This document shows positions 16,569 through 24,367 of a DNA stretch of 44,853 nucleotides, piece by piece; position 1 is the stretch's first letter, and the number at the start of each line of letters is the position of its first letter. The stretch spans positions 1 to 44,853 of the forward strand of contig NZ_JAGGPB010000051.1 in the NCBI RefSeq assembly GCF_018614055.1, given 5' to 3'. Under the pieces are notes generated by a model that worked only from the letters and a program-made list of their open reading frames with translations, made no database searches and was not told where the DNA came from. The position numbers were made by a program, and so were the translations under genes. Source of the DNA: Streptomyces sp. ISL-98. Lineage in GTDB: Bacteria; Actinomycetota; Actinomycetes; Streptomycetales; Streptomycetaceae.

Positions 16569-17192
16569 TCAGCTCGTGCCCGACGCGGGTCCCGCCAGGC
16601 CGTGCAGCAGTAGGGCAGTGAGGGTGTCGACGATCTCCTCGTCGGTGGCCTGAGGGCCGCCTTCCCCTGCGGTGATGACCGCGAACCCAAGCATCGAGAT
16701 CATCGCCCCCATGGCGGCGGCGATCAGCGCGGGGTCGCCCGGGAGTTGGTGGCCGCGCTGGCGGAGCCAGTCCAGGTGCTCGTGGAGGGTGCTCGTCTCC
16801 TCGGTCAGGTTCGCCCATGCGCGGCCTTCGCCGGGCGGGCTGGCGAAGGTCGTCTGCATCAGGGCTACGACCACCGGCAGGTGATCGCGGATCACCCGCC
16901 AGGTGACGGCCAGATGCTCGCGCAGCTGCTCGGGGTCCGTCAGGTCATGATCGGGCGGGTGGCCGTCCGCGCCGATCTCCGTGTCGGCCTGCGCGTTCAG
17001 GTCCTGCATCAGCGCCTGGAGCAGGGCGTTCTTGTCCGCGAAGTGGGCGTAGAAGGAGCCGGTGGCACGTCCGGCCTCGCGGGTGATGTCGGTGATCTTC
17101 GTGTCGAGATAGCCGCGCTCGGCGAAGAGCCGCCGTGCTGCGTCCTTCAGTGCCGCCTCGGTCTCGGCGGCCTTCTCCTTGCGTACGCCCAT
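16569..17192 (-). CDS. TetR/AcrR-family transcriptional regulator
   Basis: The product is 207 residues. The N-terminal HTH reads ALKDAARRLFAERGYLDTKI, TDITREAGRATGSFYAHF, ADKNALLQAL, which is canonical TetR. The rest is an all-helical ligand/dimer domain. ATG 17192 is chosen because AAGGAG lies nine bases upstream; longer in-frame starts run into the operator region. It is divergent from the FAD monooxygenase at 17299, and the 106-bp gap holds three phased palindromes. The protein is therefore very likely the repressor of both genes. The inducer is probably a substrate or product of the monooxygenase (inference). Confidence 0.92.
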   Translation of the reverse strand: MGVRKEKAAETEAALKDAARRLFAERGYLDTKITDITREAGRATGSFYAHFADKNALLQALMQDLNAQADTEIGADGHPPDHDLTDPEQLREHLAVTWRVIRDHLPVVVALMQTTFASPPGEGRAWANLTEETSTLHEHLDWLRQRGHQLPGDPALIAAAMGAMISMLGFAVITAGEGGPQATDEEIVDTLTALLLHGLAGPASGTS

Positions 17193-17242
17193 CAGGTGGG
17201 GCTCCTTCTCGGGCTTGACGTATGGCCAGGCCTTCATCATAG

Positions 17243-17286
17243 TGAACCAAAGTTCGATGAATTAAAATTCAGTGAATATGGGTTCA
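17243..17286. promoter_or_regulatory. Three phased palindromic operators for the TetR regulator
   Basis: Three 14-bp dyads of the form TGAAy-N4-rTTCA start at 17243 (TGAAC-CAAA-GTTCG), 17258 (TGAAT-TAAA-ATTCA, perfect) and 17273 (TGAAT-ATGG-GTTCA), exactly 15 bp apart. The whole block is also symmetric about 17264.5. It lies between the divergent TetR and monooxygenase genes in an unusually AT-rich patch where both promoters must sit. Binding by the adjacent TetR protein is inference. Confidence 0.65.
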
Positions 17287-17298
17287 GGGGGCGTGTGT

Positions 17299-18462
17299 AT
17301 GAACGTCATCGTCATCGGCGGCGGAGTGGCTGGAGCGGCGAGTGCGATAGCGCTGCGGCGGCTCGGTGTGGAGGTCACGGTGTACGAGGCGTACGCCGAA
17401 CCGGCAGGTCAGGTGGGCTCGTTCCTGAGCCTGGCGTCCAACGGTCTGCGGGTGCTGCGCTCCCTGGGCGTACTGGAGCAGGTGCAGCGGGCCGGGATTG
17501 ATGTGCCGGGCCAGCGCATGTGGTCGAGCTCGGGCAAGCTGCTGGGTGATGTCCCACGGGGCCGACTGCGCGGCGACGAGCTGCACAGCGTGACCCTGAT
17601 GCGTGGCGCGCTGGTCGAGGTGCTGCGCGCGGAGGCGCTGGCGGCTGGGGCGGCCATCGCCACAGGTGAGCGCCTGGTGGATGCGGTCACCACCGAGAAA
17701 GGCGTACGGGCGGTTTTCGCGAGCGGCCGTATGGCGGAAGCGTCGCTGCTCATCGGCGCGGACGGCATCTGGTCCGCCACCCGGTCGCTACTCGACCAGC
17801 ACGCGCCCACCCCCGAGTACGCCGGCCTCTTCAGCGTCTCGGGCATCGCCGGCGGCATCGAGACCGAACCCGGCATCTTCAACATGACTTTCGCCCAAAA
17901 CGGCGCCTTCATCCACCTCGCCGCCCCCGGCGGCAAGGTCTGGTGGTCGGCCCAGGTCTCCTGCCCCGCACAGCCGGAGCTCACCCTCACCGACGAGGAA
18001 TGGCTGCGCCGCCTGGCCGGGCTCTACCGGCACGAGCAGGTGCCGTCCGCGATCCTTGAGGCCACCGTCGAACTGCACCGCCCCACCCTGATGCACAGGC
18101 TCGACGCGGTCCCGGTCCGCCACAGCGACCGCATCGCGCTGCTAGGCGACGCCGGACACCCTGTCGGTGCCGGTCAGGGCGCATCGATGGCCCTGGAGGA
18201 CGCACTGGTCCTGGCGCAGTCACTGGCCGCAGAGCCCTCGGTGGCGGCCGCCCTCTCGGCTTACGAGGCTGTTCGCTCGGACCGCATCGCCAAGATGGTC
18301 AAGGCGGCCTCGGACAACCGCGACGCCAAGACGGCCGGCCCACTTGCACGGCGGATGCGCGACCTGGTGATGCCGGTGGCGGTTCGTCTCTGCTACGAGA
18401 AGGCCACGGCCTGGCTCTACACCCACGACTGCGGCGAACTGCCGGCCCTTCGAGTGGCCTGA
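17299..18462 (+). CDS. FAD-dependent monooxygenase (PHBH-fold)
   Basis: The product is 387 residues. The FAD fingerprint MNVIVIGGGVAGAASAIALR starts the protein. The DG motif is LLIGADGIWSATRSLL, and the GD motif is RIALLGDAGHPVGAGQGASM followed by ALEDALVLAQSL. This is a class A flavoprotein monooxygenase, which hydroxylates or oxidises aromatic or polyketide-like substrates with NAD(P)H and oxygen. ATG 17299 is preferred over 17272 because GGxGATG-type Rossmann strands begin there and a purine-rich AGGGGG lies upstream. A role in detoxifying the TetR ligand is inferred from the divergent arrangement. Confidence 0.9.
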   Translation: MNVIVIGGGVAGAASAIALRRLGVEVTVYEAYAEPAGQVGSFLSLASNGLRVLRSLGVLEQVQRAGIDVPGQRMWSSSGKLLGDVPRGRLRGDELHSVTLMRGALVEVLRAEALAAGAAIATGERLVDAVTTEKGVRAVFASGRMAEASLLIGADGIWSATRSLLDQHAPTPEYAGLFSVSGIAGGIETEPGIFNMTFAQNGAFIHLAAPGGKVWWSAQVSCPAQPELTLTDEEWLRRLAGLYRHEQVPSAILEATVELHRPTLMHRLDAVPVRHSDRIALLGDAGHPVGAGQGASMALEDALVLAQSLAAEPSVAAALSAYEAVRSDRIAKMVKAASDNRDAKTAGPLARRMRDLVMPVAVRLCYEKATAWLYTHDCGELPALRVA

Positions 18463-18481
18463 GGGCCCGCTGCGGGTCCTC
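18461..18481 (+). terminator. Hairpin at the monooxygenase stop
   Basis: GAGGGCCCGC (18461-18470) and GCGGGTCCTC (18472-18481) form a tight stem (9 of 10 paired, the apex opening to a small loop) overlapping the stop codon. It is a probable factor-independent terminator. Confidence 0.5.
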
Positions 18482-18677
18482 AACCCCGTGCACCACCCCC
18501 TCAACCAGCCCAGCACACCTCGGGTGGTTCCCGCGCGTCCCCCGTGGACTGCTCTCCTGCTCTTGGCTTCTGACTCGTGGGCCCCGGCTCCCGGCCCCTG
18601 CGATCACAGGTGCCTGAACGCTTGATTACGGAGAATCACGTTGCGGTCACGTTAATCGGACACATCTTGACGCTTCC

Positions 18678-18711
18678 CCAACCACATAGTTGGCTTTCGG
18701 CCACCTTGGCC
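18678..18711. promoter_or_regulatory. Two short inverted repeats upstream of the binding-protein gene
   Basis: CCAAC-CACATA-GTTGG (18678-18693) and GGCCA-CCT-TGGCC (18699-18711) lie 40-70 bp before the start of the sugar-binding protein gene. They could be operator sites for a LacI/ROK-type regulator. Apart from these and the terminator-like stem, the 288-bp spacer 18463-18750 holds no gene. Confidence 0.3.
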
Positions 18712-18750
18712 GTAATTGATGCGGCCTGCCAGGGAGTTTGGATCCAACCA

Positions 18751-19866
18751 ATGAACGCACTTCTGCGTCGTGCCGCCGTCGCAGCCGCCGCCCCCGCGAT
18801 GGCCATGTCCCTCTTCGGTTGCGGGACGACCGAAGAACCGGGTGTGAGGATGAGTGACGACATCGTTGTTGGTCTGCTACTCCCAGAGAACCAGGCCGCT
18901 CGCTACGAGCAGTTCGACAAGCCGGTCATCGAGGAACGCATCGCGCTGCTCACCAACAGCAAGGGCACGGTCCGCTACGCCAACGCGAAGAACGACGCCC
19001 ATCTGCAGACGCAACAGCTCGAATCCATGATCGCGGACAAGGTCGACGTGCTGATCGTGGACGCAGTGGACTCCAAGGCCATAGCCGGCGCGATAGAGAA
19101 GGCGGACGACGCCGACATCCCGGTCGTCGCCTTCGACCGCCTCGCCGAGGGCCCCATCGACGGATATGTCTCCTTCGACAACGAACAGGTCGGCCACATC
19201 CAGGGCAAGTCCCTGCTGAAGGCCCTCAAGGGCGAGGCCGGGTCCGGTTCGGGACCCGGGTCCGCGGCAGGCAAGGTCGTGATGATGAACGGCGCCCTCA
19301 CCGACCCGAACGCCGCCATGTTCAAGAAGGGCGCCCACACCGAACTCGACGGCAAGGCCGACATCGGCCTCGAGTACGACACCAAGGACTGGAAGCCGGA
19401 GAATGCCAAGGCGAACATGGAGACCGCGATCGCCTCCCTCGGCAAGAACGCCATCACCGGCGTCTACTCCGCCAACGACGGCATGGCAGGCGGCATCATC
19501 GCCGCGCTCAAGGCCGCCGGTGTCACCGACCTCCCGCCGGTCACCGGCCAGGACGCCGAACTGGCAGCCGTGCAGCGCATCGTTGCCGGTGATCAGTACA
19601 TGACCGTCTACAAGCAGTACGCACCGGAGGCAGCAGCCGCCGCGGAGATGGCCATCCTGCTGGCCAGGAACATGTCGCTCGGCGCCGCCGCGCACACGGA
19701 CCTGGACACCCCGACCGAAAAGTCCGTCCCGACCGTGCGCATCCCCGTCATCGCACTGACGAAGGACAACATCAAGGAGACCGTCGTCACTGACGGCCTC
19801 TACACGGTGGAGCAGATCTGCGTCCCCAAGGTCCAGGCCGAGTGCGAGAAGCTCGGGCTCGAGTAG
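18751..19866 (+). CDS. Sugar (D-xylose-type) ABC transporter substrate-binding lipoprotein
   Basis: The product is 371 residues. A lipoprotein signal ends at the lipobox SLFGC (Cys24). The mature part is a periplasmic-binding-protein type 1 fold with ADKVDVLIVDAVDSKAIAGA, ADIPVVAFDRLAEGP and GYVSFDNEQVGHIQG, then TGVYSANDGMAGGIIAALK and VTGQDAELAAVQRIVAGDQY, closely resembling XylF-type binding proteins. ATG 18751 gives the lipoprotein signal; a GGGAG lies somewhat far upstream (about 14 nt). No permease or ATPase gene follows, so it is an orphan that either pairs with a transporter elsewhere or is a remnant of a rearranged operon. Confidence 0.88.
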   Translation: MNALLRRAAVAAAAPAMAMSLFGCGTTEEPGVRMSDDIVVGLLLPENQAARYEQFDKPVIEERIALLTNSKGTVRYANAKNDAHLQTQQLESMIADKVDVLIVDAVDSKAIAGAIEKADDADIPVVAFDRLAEGPIDGYVSFDNEQVGHIQGKSLLKALKGEAGSGSGPGSAAGKVVMMNGALTDPNAAMFKKGAHTELDGKADIGLEYDTKDWKPENAKANMETAIASLGKNAITGVYSANDGMAGGIIAALKAAGVTDLPPVTGQDAELAAVQRIVAGDQYMTVYKQYAPEAAAAAEMAILLARNMSLGAAAHTDLDTPTEKSVPTVRIPVIALTKDNIKETVVTDGLYTVEQICVPKVQAECEKLGLE

Positions 19867-19903
19867 TCCCGCTGGGCCGGCGTCGTACCCCGCACCCCTT
19901 TAC

Positions 19904-20202
19904 TCACCGGGGCCTTACGGCGGCCAACCGCCCCCACGCCACCAGCCGGTACTTCGAGCTGAACTCGGGCGTGCACGTCGTCATCGTCAGGTAGTGGCCC
20001 GCCGCGCGGTACCCCGCGGCGGGCCACACCGCGCTGCGCGGCACCGGGTCGATCACACCGGTGTCGCCTGGCAGGGTCCGCGAGAGCGCCTTGTCCACGG
20101 CGTGCGGTCACCCCGTCCCATGCCCAGAACAACGAGCAGCCCAGACAGGGATTACCGACGACTACGCCGCGGGGAGCGACGCGAGAACGCGGGCATGAGC
20201 AC
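19904..20202 (-). pseudogene. Class E sortase, collapsed remnant
   Basis: The minus-strand C-terminal part is clear: DKALSRTLPGDTGVIDPVPR, AAGHYLTMTTCTPEFSSKYR, LVAWGRL. This contains the catalytic Cys (TTCTP) and Arg (YRLVAWG) of a class E sortase. The N-terminal basic patch MPAFSRRSPRRSRR and the membrane-like SGLLVVLGMG are also present, in other frames, but the ~100 residues between them, which include the catalytic His, are missing. The gene has thus been reduced by an internal deletion plus frameshift. No sortase-sorted substrate (LAxTG tail) is visible nearby. Confidence 0.7.
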
Positions 20203-20360
20203 GATCGATCCGGACGCCGAGCTGAACGCCGTTCCGGGTGGGTGTCGGTCATCTATTGGGGGCTGTCGGTGCGATGTCGGCGGCTTGTGGGCGGGGCCTG
20301 GCACCTTTCCAGAGACGTCCGCCGGAGATCACTGGGCGGTCCCGACCCCGAGGAGCCACC

Positions 20361-21494
20361 ATGCACACCCCCGTCACGATCATCGGCGCCGGACTCGGCG
20401 GACTCACGCTGGCCCGCGTCCTGCACGTCCACGGAATCCCAGTCACGGTCTACGAGGCCGAGTCCTCCCCGACGGCGCGCACGCAGGGCGGGATGCTCGA
20501 CATCCACGACTACAACGGGCAGCTAGCCCTCAAGGCAGCCGGCCTGATGGACGAGTTCCACGCCATCGTCATCGAGGGCCGCCAGACGATACGACTCGTC
20601 GAGCAGGACGGGACCGTCCTGCACGAGATAGCCGACGACGGCACGGGCGGACGCCCCGAGGTGCAGCGCGGGAAGCTGCGACGGATCCTGCTCGACTCGC
20701 TCCCGGCCGACACCGTCCGGTGGGGGCACAAGGTCAGCGGCACCCGTGCCCTCGGCGAGGGCCGTCATGAGGTGACGTTCGCCGACAGCAGCACCGTCGT
20801 CACCAGCCTGCTGGTCGGCGCGGACGGCGCGTGGTCGCGGGTCCGGCCGCTGCTCTCCGACCCCACACCCGAGTACGTTGGCACGTCATTCGTCGAGACC
20901 TACCTGTTCGACGCCGACACCCGGCACACCGGCTCCGCGAAGGTTGTTGGCGGCGGGTCGATGATCGCGCCCTCGCCGGGCAAGGAGATCTTCGCTCACC
21001 GGGAAAGCGGTGACACCCTGCACGCCTACGTGGCATTGTCCAGGCCGCAGGACTGGTTTGCCGCCATCGATTTCACCGATGCCTCCGCCGCGGCCGCGCG
21101 GATCGCGCGGGAGTTCGACGGCTGGGCACCGGAGCTCACCGCGCTGATCACGGACGCCGACATCACGCCTGTTCTGCGCCCTCACTACGCTTTGCCGTCC
21201 AAGCACCGGTGGGACCGGGTGCCGGGGGTGACCCTGCTCGGTGACGCCGCCCACCTCGCAGCCCCGAACGGCGAAGGCGCCAACCTGGCCATGCTCGACG
21301 GGGCCGAACTCGGCAAGTCCCTCGCCGCGTACCCCGACGACATCGAGGCGGCGCTCACCGCGTACGAGCAGGCCATGTTCGCCCGCAGCACCGAGGCCGT
21401 CACTTTTGAAGGCACCGAGGTGGTCCAGGGGATCGACTCCGAAAACAACACAGCCCAGGCCATGCTCAAGATGATCACCGAGCAGGGTCGATAG
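20361..21494 (+). CDS. TetX-like FAD-dependent monooxygenase
   Basis: The product is 377 residues. PVTIIGAGLGGLTLARVL is the FAD-binding start. GGMLDIHDYNGQLALKAAGL, RPEVQRGKLRRILLDSLPAD and VGADGAWSRVRPLLSD follow the layout of Bacteroides TetX (GGDTLDLH..., R-x-DLR-x-ILL). VTLLGDAAHLAAPNGEGANL is the GD motif. TetX hydroxylates tetracyclines, but many actinomycete relatives act on other aromatics, so resistance is only a possibility. ATG 20361 has GAGGAG seven bases upstream. The 190 bp upstream hold no gene beyond the sortase remnant. An IS605-type element follows about 80 bp downstream. Confidence 0.88.
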   Translation: MHTPVTIIGAGLGGLTLARVLHVHGIPVTVYEAESSPTARTQGGMLDIHDYNGQLALKAAGLMDEFHAIVIEGRQTIRLVEQDGTVLHEIADDGTGGRPEVQRGKLRRILLDSLPADTVRWGHKVSGTRALGEGRHEVTFADSSTVVTSLLVGADGAWSRVRPLLSDPTPEYVGTSFVETYLFDADTRHTGSAKVVGGGSMIAPSPGKEIFAHRESGDTLHAYVALSRPQDWFAAIDFTDASAAAARIAREFDGWAPELTALITDADITPVLRPHYALPSKHRWDRVPGVTLLGDAAHLAAPNGEGANLAMLDGAELGKSLAAYPDDIEAALTAYEQAMFARSTEAVTFEGTEVVQGIDSENNTAQAMLKMITEQGR

Positions 21495-21578
21495 GCGACT
21501 TGAGCATCGACTGGCGGACAGATACTCGGACGACAGCTCGACGCCCTCACCGCCGGGCCTCGGGGCGTCTTGAAATCC

Positions 21579-21600
21579 TCTGCCCCGTAAACGGGGCAGA
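21579..21600. repeat. IS605-type right-end hairpin
   Basis: TCTGCCCCGT (21579-21588) and ACGGGGCAGA (21591-21600) form a near-perfect palindrome, 12 bp beyond the stop of the minus-strand tnpB, where the right-end hairpin and the omega-RNA 3' stem of IS605 elements lie. Confidence 0.7.
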
Positions 21601-21612
21601 ATCCCATCCGTG

Positions 21613-22764
21613 TCAGAGTGCGACTGGAAGGGTGGTTGACGCTTCACGGCCTGCCCACTGGCTAAGGCTCCACGTCCTGACACCGGCGATTTCCTGGGGC
21701 GCTTGGTGCTTGGTGGCTATCTCGATGTTGAACGAGCCATTGGTGTCGGCGTTGTCGGACCATCCGCAGGTCTCGTTCTTGCATACGAACACGGCCTGAG
21801 TCTCGCGGTTGCCGGGGGTGATGAACCCGCAGGCGTGGCAGCGGCGCGAGGTGTTCGGGGCGTGGACCTTGACCAGGATGCCGCCCCGGTCGGCGAGCTT
21901 GTACTCAAGCAGGGTGACCGTGCGCCCCCATGCCTCACCGCTGATCGAGCGGTTGAGTCCGGCTTTCTGTCGGACGTTCTTGCCTGGCTGCTCAACGGTG
22001 CCTTTAGCCGACTTGACCATGTTCGTGATCTTGAGTGGTTCGACTCCGACGATGCCGAACATGTCGGCGATGCCGGTGGTCGTCTTGTGCTCCCAGTCGA
22101 GGGTGCGGCGCTTGGCTCTTGCGCGGCACCCGGCGATCAGGCGGCTGGTGCGGTGCAGCCGGTTCGAGGTTTTCTCGCCCGGCTTGCGGTGAGACTGCTG
22201 TCGTTCGCGGGCGCGCTCCAGACGGCGCAGCCGTTCGGCTACCTTCGGCCTCAGCCACTCGTCGTGGTCTCGGAACGATCCGTCTGAGAGGGCCATGGGA
22301 CGGGTGATGCCGACGCCGGGACCCATGTAGAGCTTCGACTCGTCCATGATCAGCTCGGTGCGGAACACGATGTGCCAGCCGTGCGCGTCCTTGACCAGAC
22401 GGGCCCCGGTGACGCGACCGGCGGGGCTGCTCTTGGTGCACCGGGGAGGTCTTTGGTCCAGCGGAAGCGGACCAGTCCAACCATCGGCACCCACACTTGA
22501 CCCCAACGGCGGTTGATGCACTTGATGAGCAGGTCGCGGCCCTGGGGAATGTCGATGGAGGCGCGGGTGCGGAACCGGGACTTGAAGTTCGGTTCCTCCG
22601 CACGCCCCTCCCAGCAGTTCGACCAGGCCCGCATATACGTCTTGAGTCCACACGTCGTGAAGCCGGTTCCACATCGCACGGGCGGCGTGGCCCTGGTCCT
22701 CGATCTTCCACAACTGGACGGGGGTGAGGTCGAGCCGGGCCTTGCGTCCACGCCGGCGCTTCAA
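21613..22764 (-). pseudogene. TnpB of an IS605-type element, frameshifted and missing the RuvC-I Asp
   Basis: This is a near-complete TnpB-family gene. The N-terminus KRRRGRKARLDLTPVQLW starts at TTG 22764 behind GGAGGT. The next ~200 bp (SRFRTRASIDIPQGRDLLIK, GQVWVPMVGLVRFRW) are in a second frame, and the reading returns to the first frame from about 22445. RuvC-II (VGVEPLKITNM), the zinc finger (RRCHACGF...CKNETCGW) and RuvC-III (WSDNADTNGS) are intact. The RuvC-I strand reads LYMGPGVGITRPMALSDGS, where relatives have an Asp after GVGI. It is divergent from tnpA. Two compensating frameshifts plus the lost Asp argue for a dead gene. Confidence 0.85.
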
Positions 22765-22814
22765 GTCCACACCTCCATCGGGTCGTTGGTCGTTGCGCTG
22801 ATCATCATGGGTGT

Positions 22815-23240
22815 ATGTCACCACGATGGAAAGCGGCATCCGATATCAGGCGCGGCGCGCACTCGTCTATAAACTCCACGTGCACTTGGTGTTCGTCACG
22901 AAGTACCGCCGGAGTCTTCACGTCCGAGATGCTGACGCGCTGCGAGGAGATCATGCGCGACATCTGTACGGACTTCGAGGCAGAACTGAAAGAGTTCAAC
23001 GGCGAGCGTGACCATGTGCACCTTCTGGTGCACGACCCGCCGAAGGTCGCCCTCTCCAAGCTGGTCAACAGCTTGAAGGGCGTCAGCTCCCGCAGGCTCC
23101 GCCAGGAGTACACCGGGCATGTCAACCAGGCCATCATGCACGGCCGGTTCTGGTCCCGCTCCTACTTCGCCGGGTCCTGCGGCGAAGCACCGATAACAAT
23201 CGTCCGTCAGTACATCGAGCAGCAACAACGCCCGTACTGA
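22815..23240 (+). pseudogene. IS200/IS605 TnpA (Y1 HUH transposase), two compensating frameshifts
   Basis: The gene starts MSPRWKAASDIRRGA. The next ~15 residues, VYKLHVHLVFVTKYRR, are in another frame, and from GVFTSEMLTRCEEIM onward the first frame resumes to the stop at 23240. The HUH metal site (RDHVHLLVH) and the catalytic Tyr (TIVRQYIEQQ) are present. So the core is complete, but the frame is broken twice near 22862 and 22910. It is divergent from tnpB, the IS605 arrangement. A second, shorter tnpA copy lies at 33548. Confidence 0.85.
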
Positions 23241-23275
23241 CCTGTAAGTCAGAGCAATCCTGAGATGGCCTACAC

Positions 23276-23318
23276 CCCCCGCCTGAAGGCGGGGGCACTG
23301 GCCAAGATCAGAGGTAGG
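23276..23318. repeat. IS605-type left end: hairpin plus shared 24-bp terminus
   Basis: CCCCCGCC (23276-23283) pairs perfectly with GGCGGGGG (23288-23295) around TGAA, just after tnpA. The following 24 bases (23295-23318) match 33822-33845 at 22 of 24 positions, and both copies stop matching straight after GTAGG. This suggests the element end that TnpA would recognise. Confidence 0.7.
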
Positions 23319-23369
23319 GCCAGTCAGCGGGGGCGTCGGTCCGGGAGGCGGATCCACCTCACTGCGATC

Positions 23370-23632
23370 TTGTCCTCATTGGCCAGTCCGCCTAAAACGG
23401 CGGCGCCTTTGCTTGCGTGGATCGAGCAGGTCAGGCAGAACGACCTGCCCCACCTGCGGCAATTCGCCGACGGACTCCTACACGACCGGGACGCGGTCGT
23501 TGCAGGCCTGTCAAGCACCTGGAGCTCGGGCCAGGTGGAACACCAGGTGCCGAGAGTCAACTCCTCAAGCGTGCAGGCTACGGCCGGGCCAAACTCGACC
23601 TCCTCCGCACCCGTATCCTCCTGAGGAACTGA
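23370..23632 (+). pseudogene. ISL3-family transposase C-terminal remnant
   Basis: WIEQVRQNDLPHLRQFADGL, LHDRDAVVAGLSSTWSSGQV and, after a frameshift near 23550, LKRAGYGRAKLDLLRTRILL are the C-terminal part of an ISL3 transposase, including the usual WSSGxVEGHxxRxK region. Here the catalytic E context reads SSGQVEHQVPRVN before the shift. Upstream there is no N-terminal part: the IS605 left end begins immediately before it, so the remnant was cut by that element. It differs in sequence from the ISL3 copy at 128-1713. Confidence 0.75.
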
Positions 23633-23831
23633 CCAACTGCGTCACAAGATCAGCGACAGACCCCGTCTATCTGTACTTGGCTGAGCACTCAAAGGAGTAC
23701 GCCGACAGGTGGTGAGATTCCCCGAATTCGGCGCGCCGCAGGGTGTTGTGGGGATATTTCTTATTAGCCTCCGTAATCGTACGAAGTCGATCTATCGCAG
23801 ATCGCATTCACCTCACTCCACCGGAGATGAA

Positions 23832-24137
23832 ATGCACAAGCTCCGCAAGGCTGCCGTCCTGGTCGCCACCCTCGCCAGCGTCGGACTCCTGGGTGCCGGC
23901 ACTGCCCACGCCGACGGGGGTGGGTACGGCCAAGGCGGCAAGGGCGGCAAGGGTGGCGACCGCTTCAACATCCAGCAGAGCTCCACCTGCAAGTCGCACG
24001 ACCTGAACCTCGACATCCTCGGCCAGGTCGGGCTGCTCAACGGTGCGCTGGGCAACGCGCTCAACGGCGAGGGCAACTCGGGCGCACAGGACACCCACAT
24101 GGGTTCGACCATGGGCTGCAACAACAGCGCCTTCTAG
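23832..24137 (+). CDS. Small secreted Gly-rich protein of unknown function
   Basis: The product is 101 residues. A Sec signal peptide (KLRKAAVLVATLASVGLLGA) with cleavage after THA27 is followed by a Gly/Lys-rich linker (GGGYGQGGKGGKGGDR) and a domain with NIQQSSTCKSHDLNLDILGQ, VGLLNGALGNALNGEG and a C-terminal MGCNNSAF. Two cysteines in the mature part could form one disulfide. The hydrophobic VGLLNGALGN segment recalls chaplin-type VGLLNPAFGN repeats, but the rest does not match, so I do not call it a chaplin. ATG 23832 follows GGAG at eight bases. It stands alone between IS debris and has its own terminator. A surface or secreted role is likely. Confidence 0.75.
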   Translation: MHKLRKAAVLVATLASVGLLGAGTAHADGGGYGQGGKGGKGGDRFNIQQSSTCKSHDLNLDILGQVGLLNGALGNALNGEGNSGAQDTHMGSTMGCNNSAF

Positions 24138-24176
24138 GCGCGTGACGGTCGTATAGACGGCCGAGAGCGGGAAACT

Positions 24177-24220
24177 GGTCCCGGCACCGAGCCCCAGGCC
24201 CGGCGCCGGGACCCTCTTTT
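24177..24220 (+). terminator. Rho-independent-like terminator after the secreted protein gene
   Basis: GGTCCCGGC (24177-24185) pairs perfectly with GCCGGGACC (24205-24213) and is followed by CTCTTTT. The T-run is unusual for this GC-rich DNA and supports a true terminator. Confidence 0.75.
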
Positions 24221-24367
24221 GTGTCGAAAAGGCCGTCCGACCGGCATCGGCGGCGGCCGAGCCGACGGGTCCAGGTGCCGCGGTGGACACTCCAGCCAAT
24301 CGTCACGCGCGGCGGCCTGAGTACTTCTACTCAGGACCGCGGTCCGCTTCTGAGGGACGCTGGACCG

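Noticed and set aside
20361..21494. Confirmed tetracycline-inactivating TetX
   Set aside because: The fold and motifs fit, but many actinomycete relatives act on other aromatics; no substrate-specific residues could be verified by eye.
21613..22764. TldR-type RNA-guided repressor
   Set aside because: The missing RuvC-I Asp is suggestive, but two frameshifts, an adjacent tnpA and intact transposon ends point to a decaying IS605 element.
23832..24137. Chaplin
   Set aside because: One VGLLN-like segment is not enough: the Cys spacing and the remainder differ from chaplin domains.
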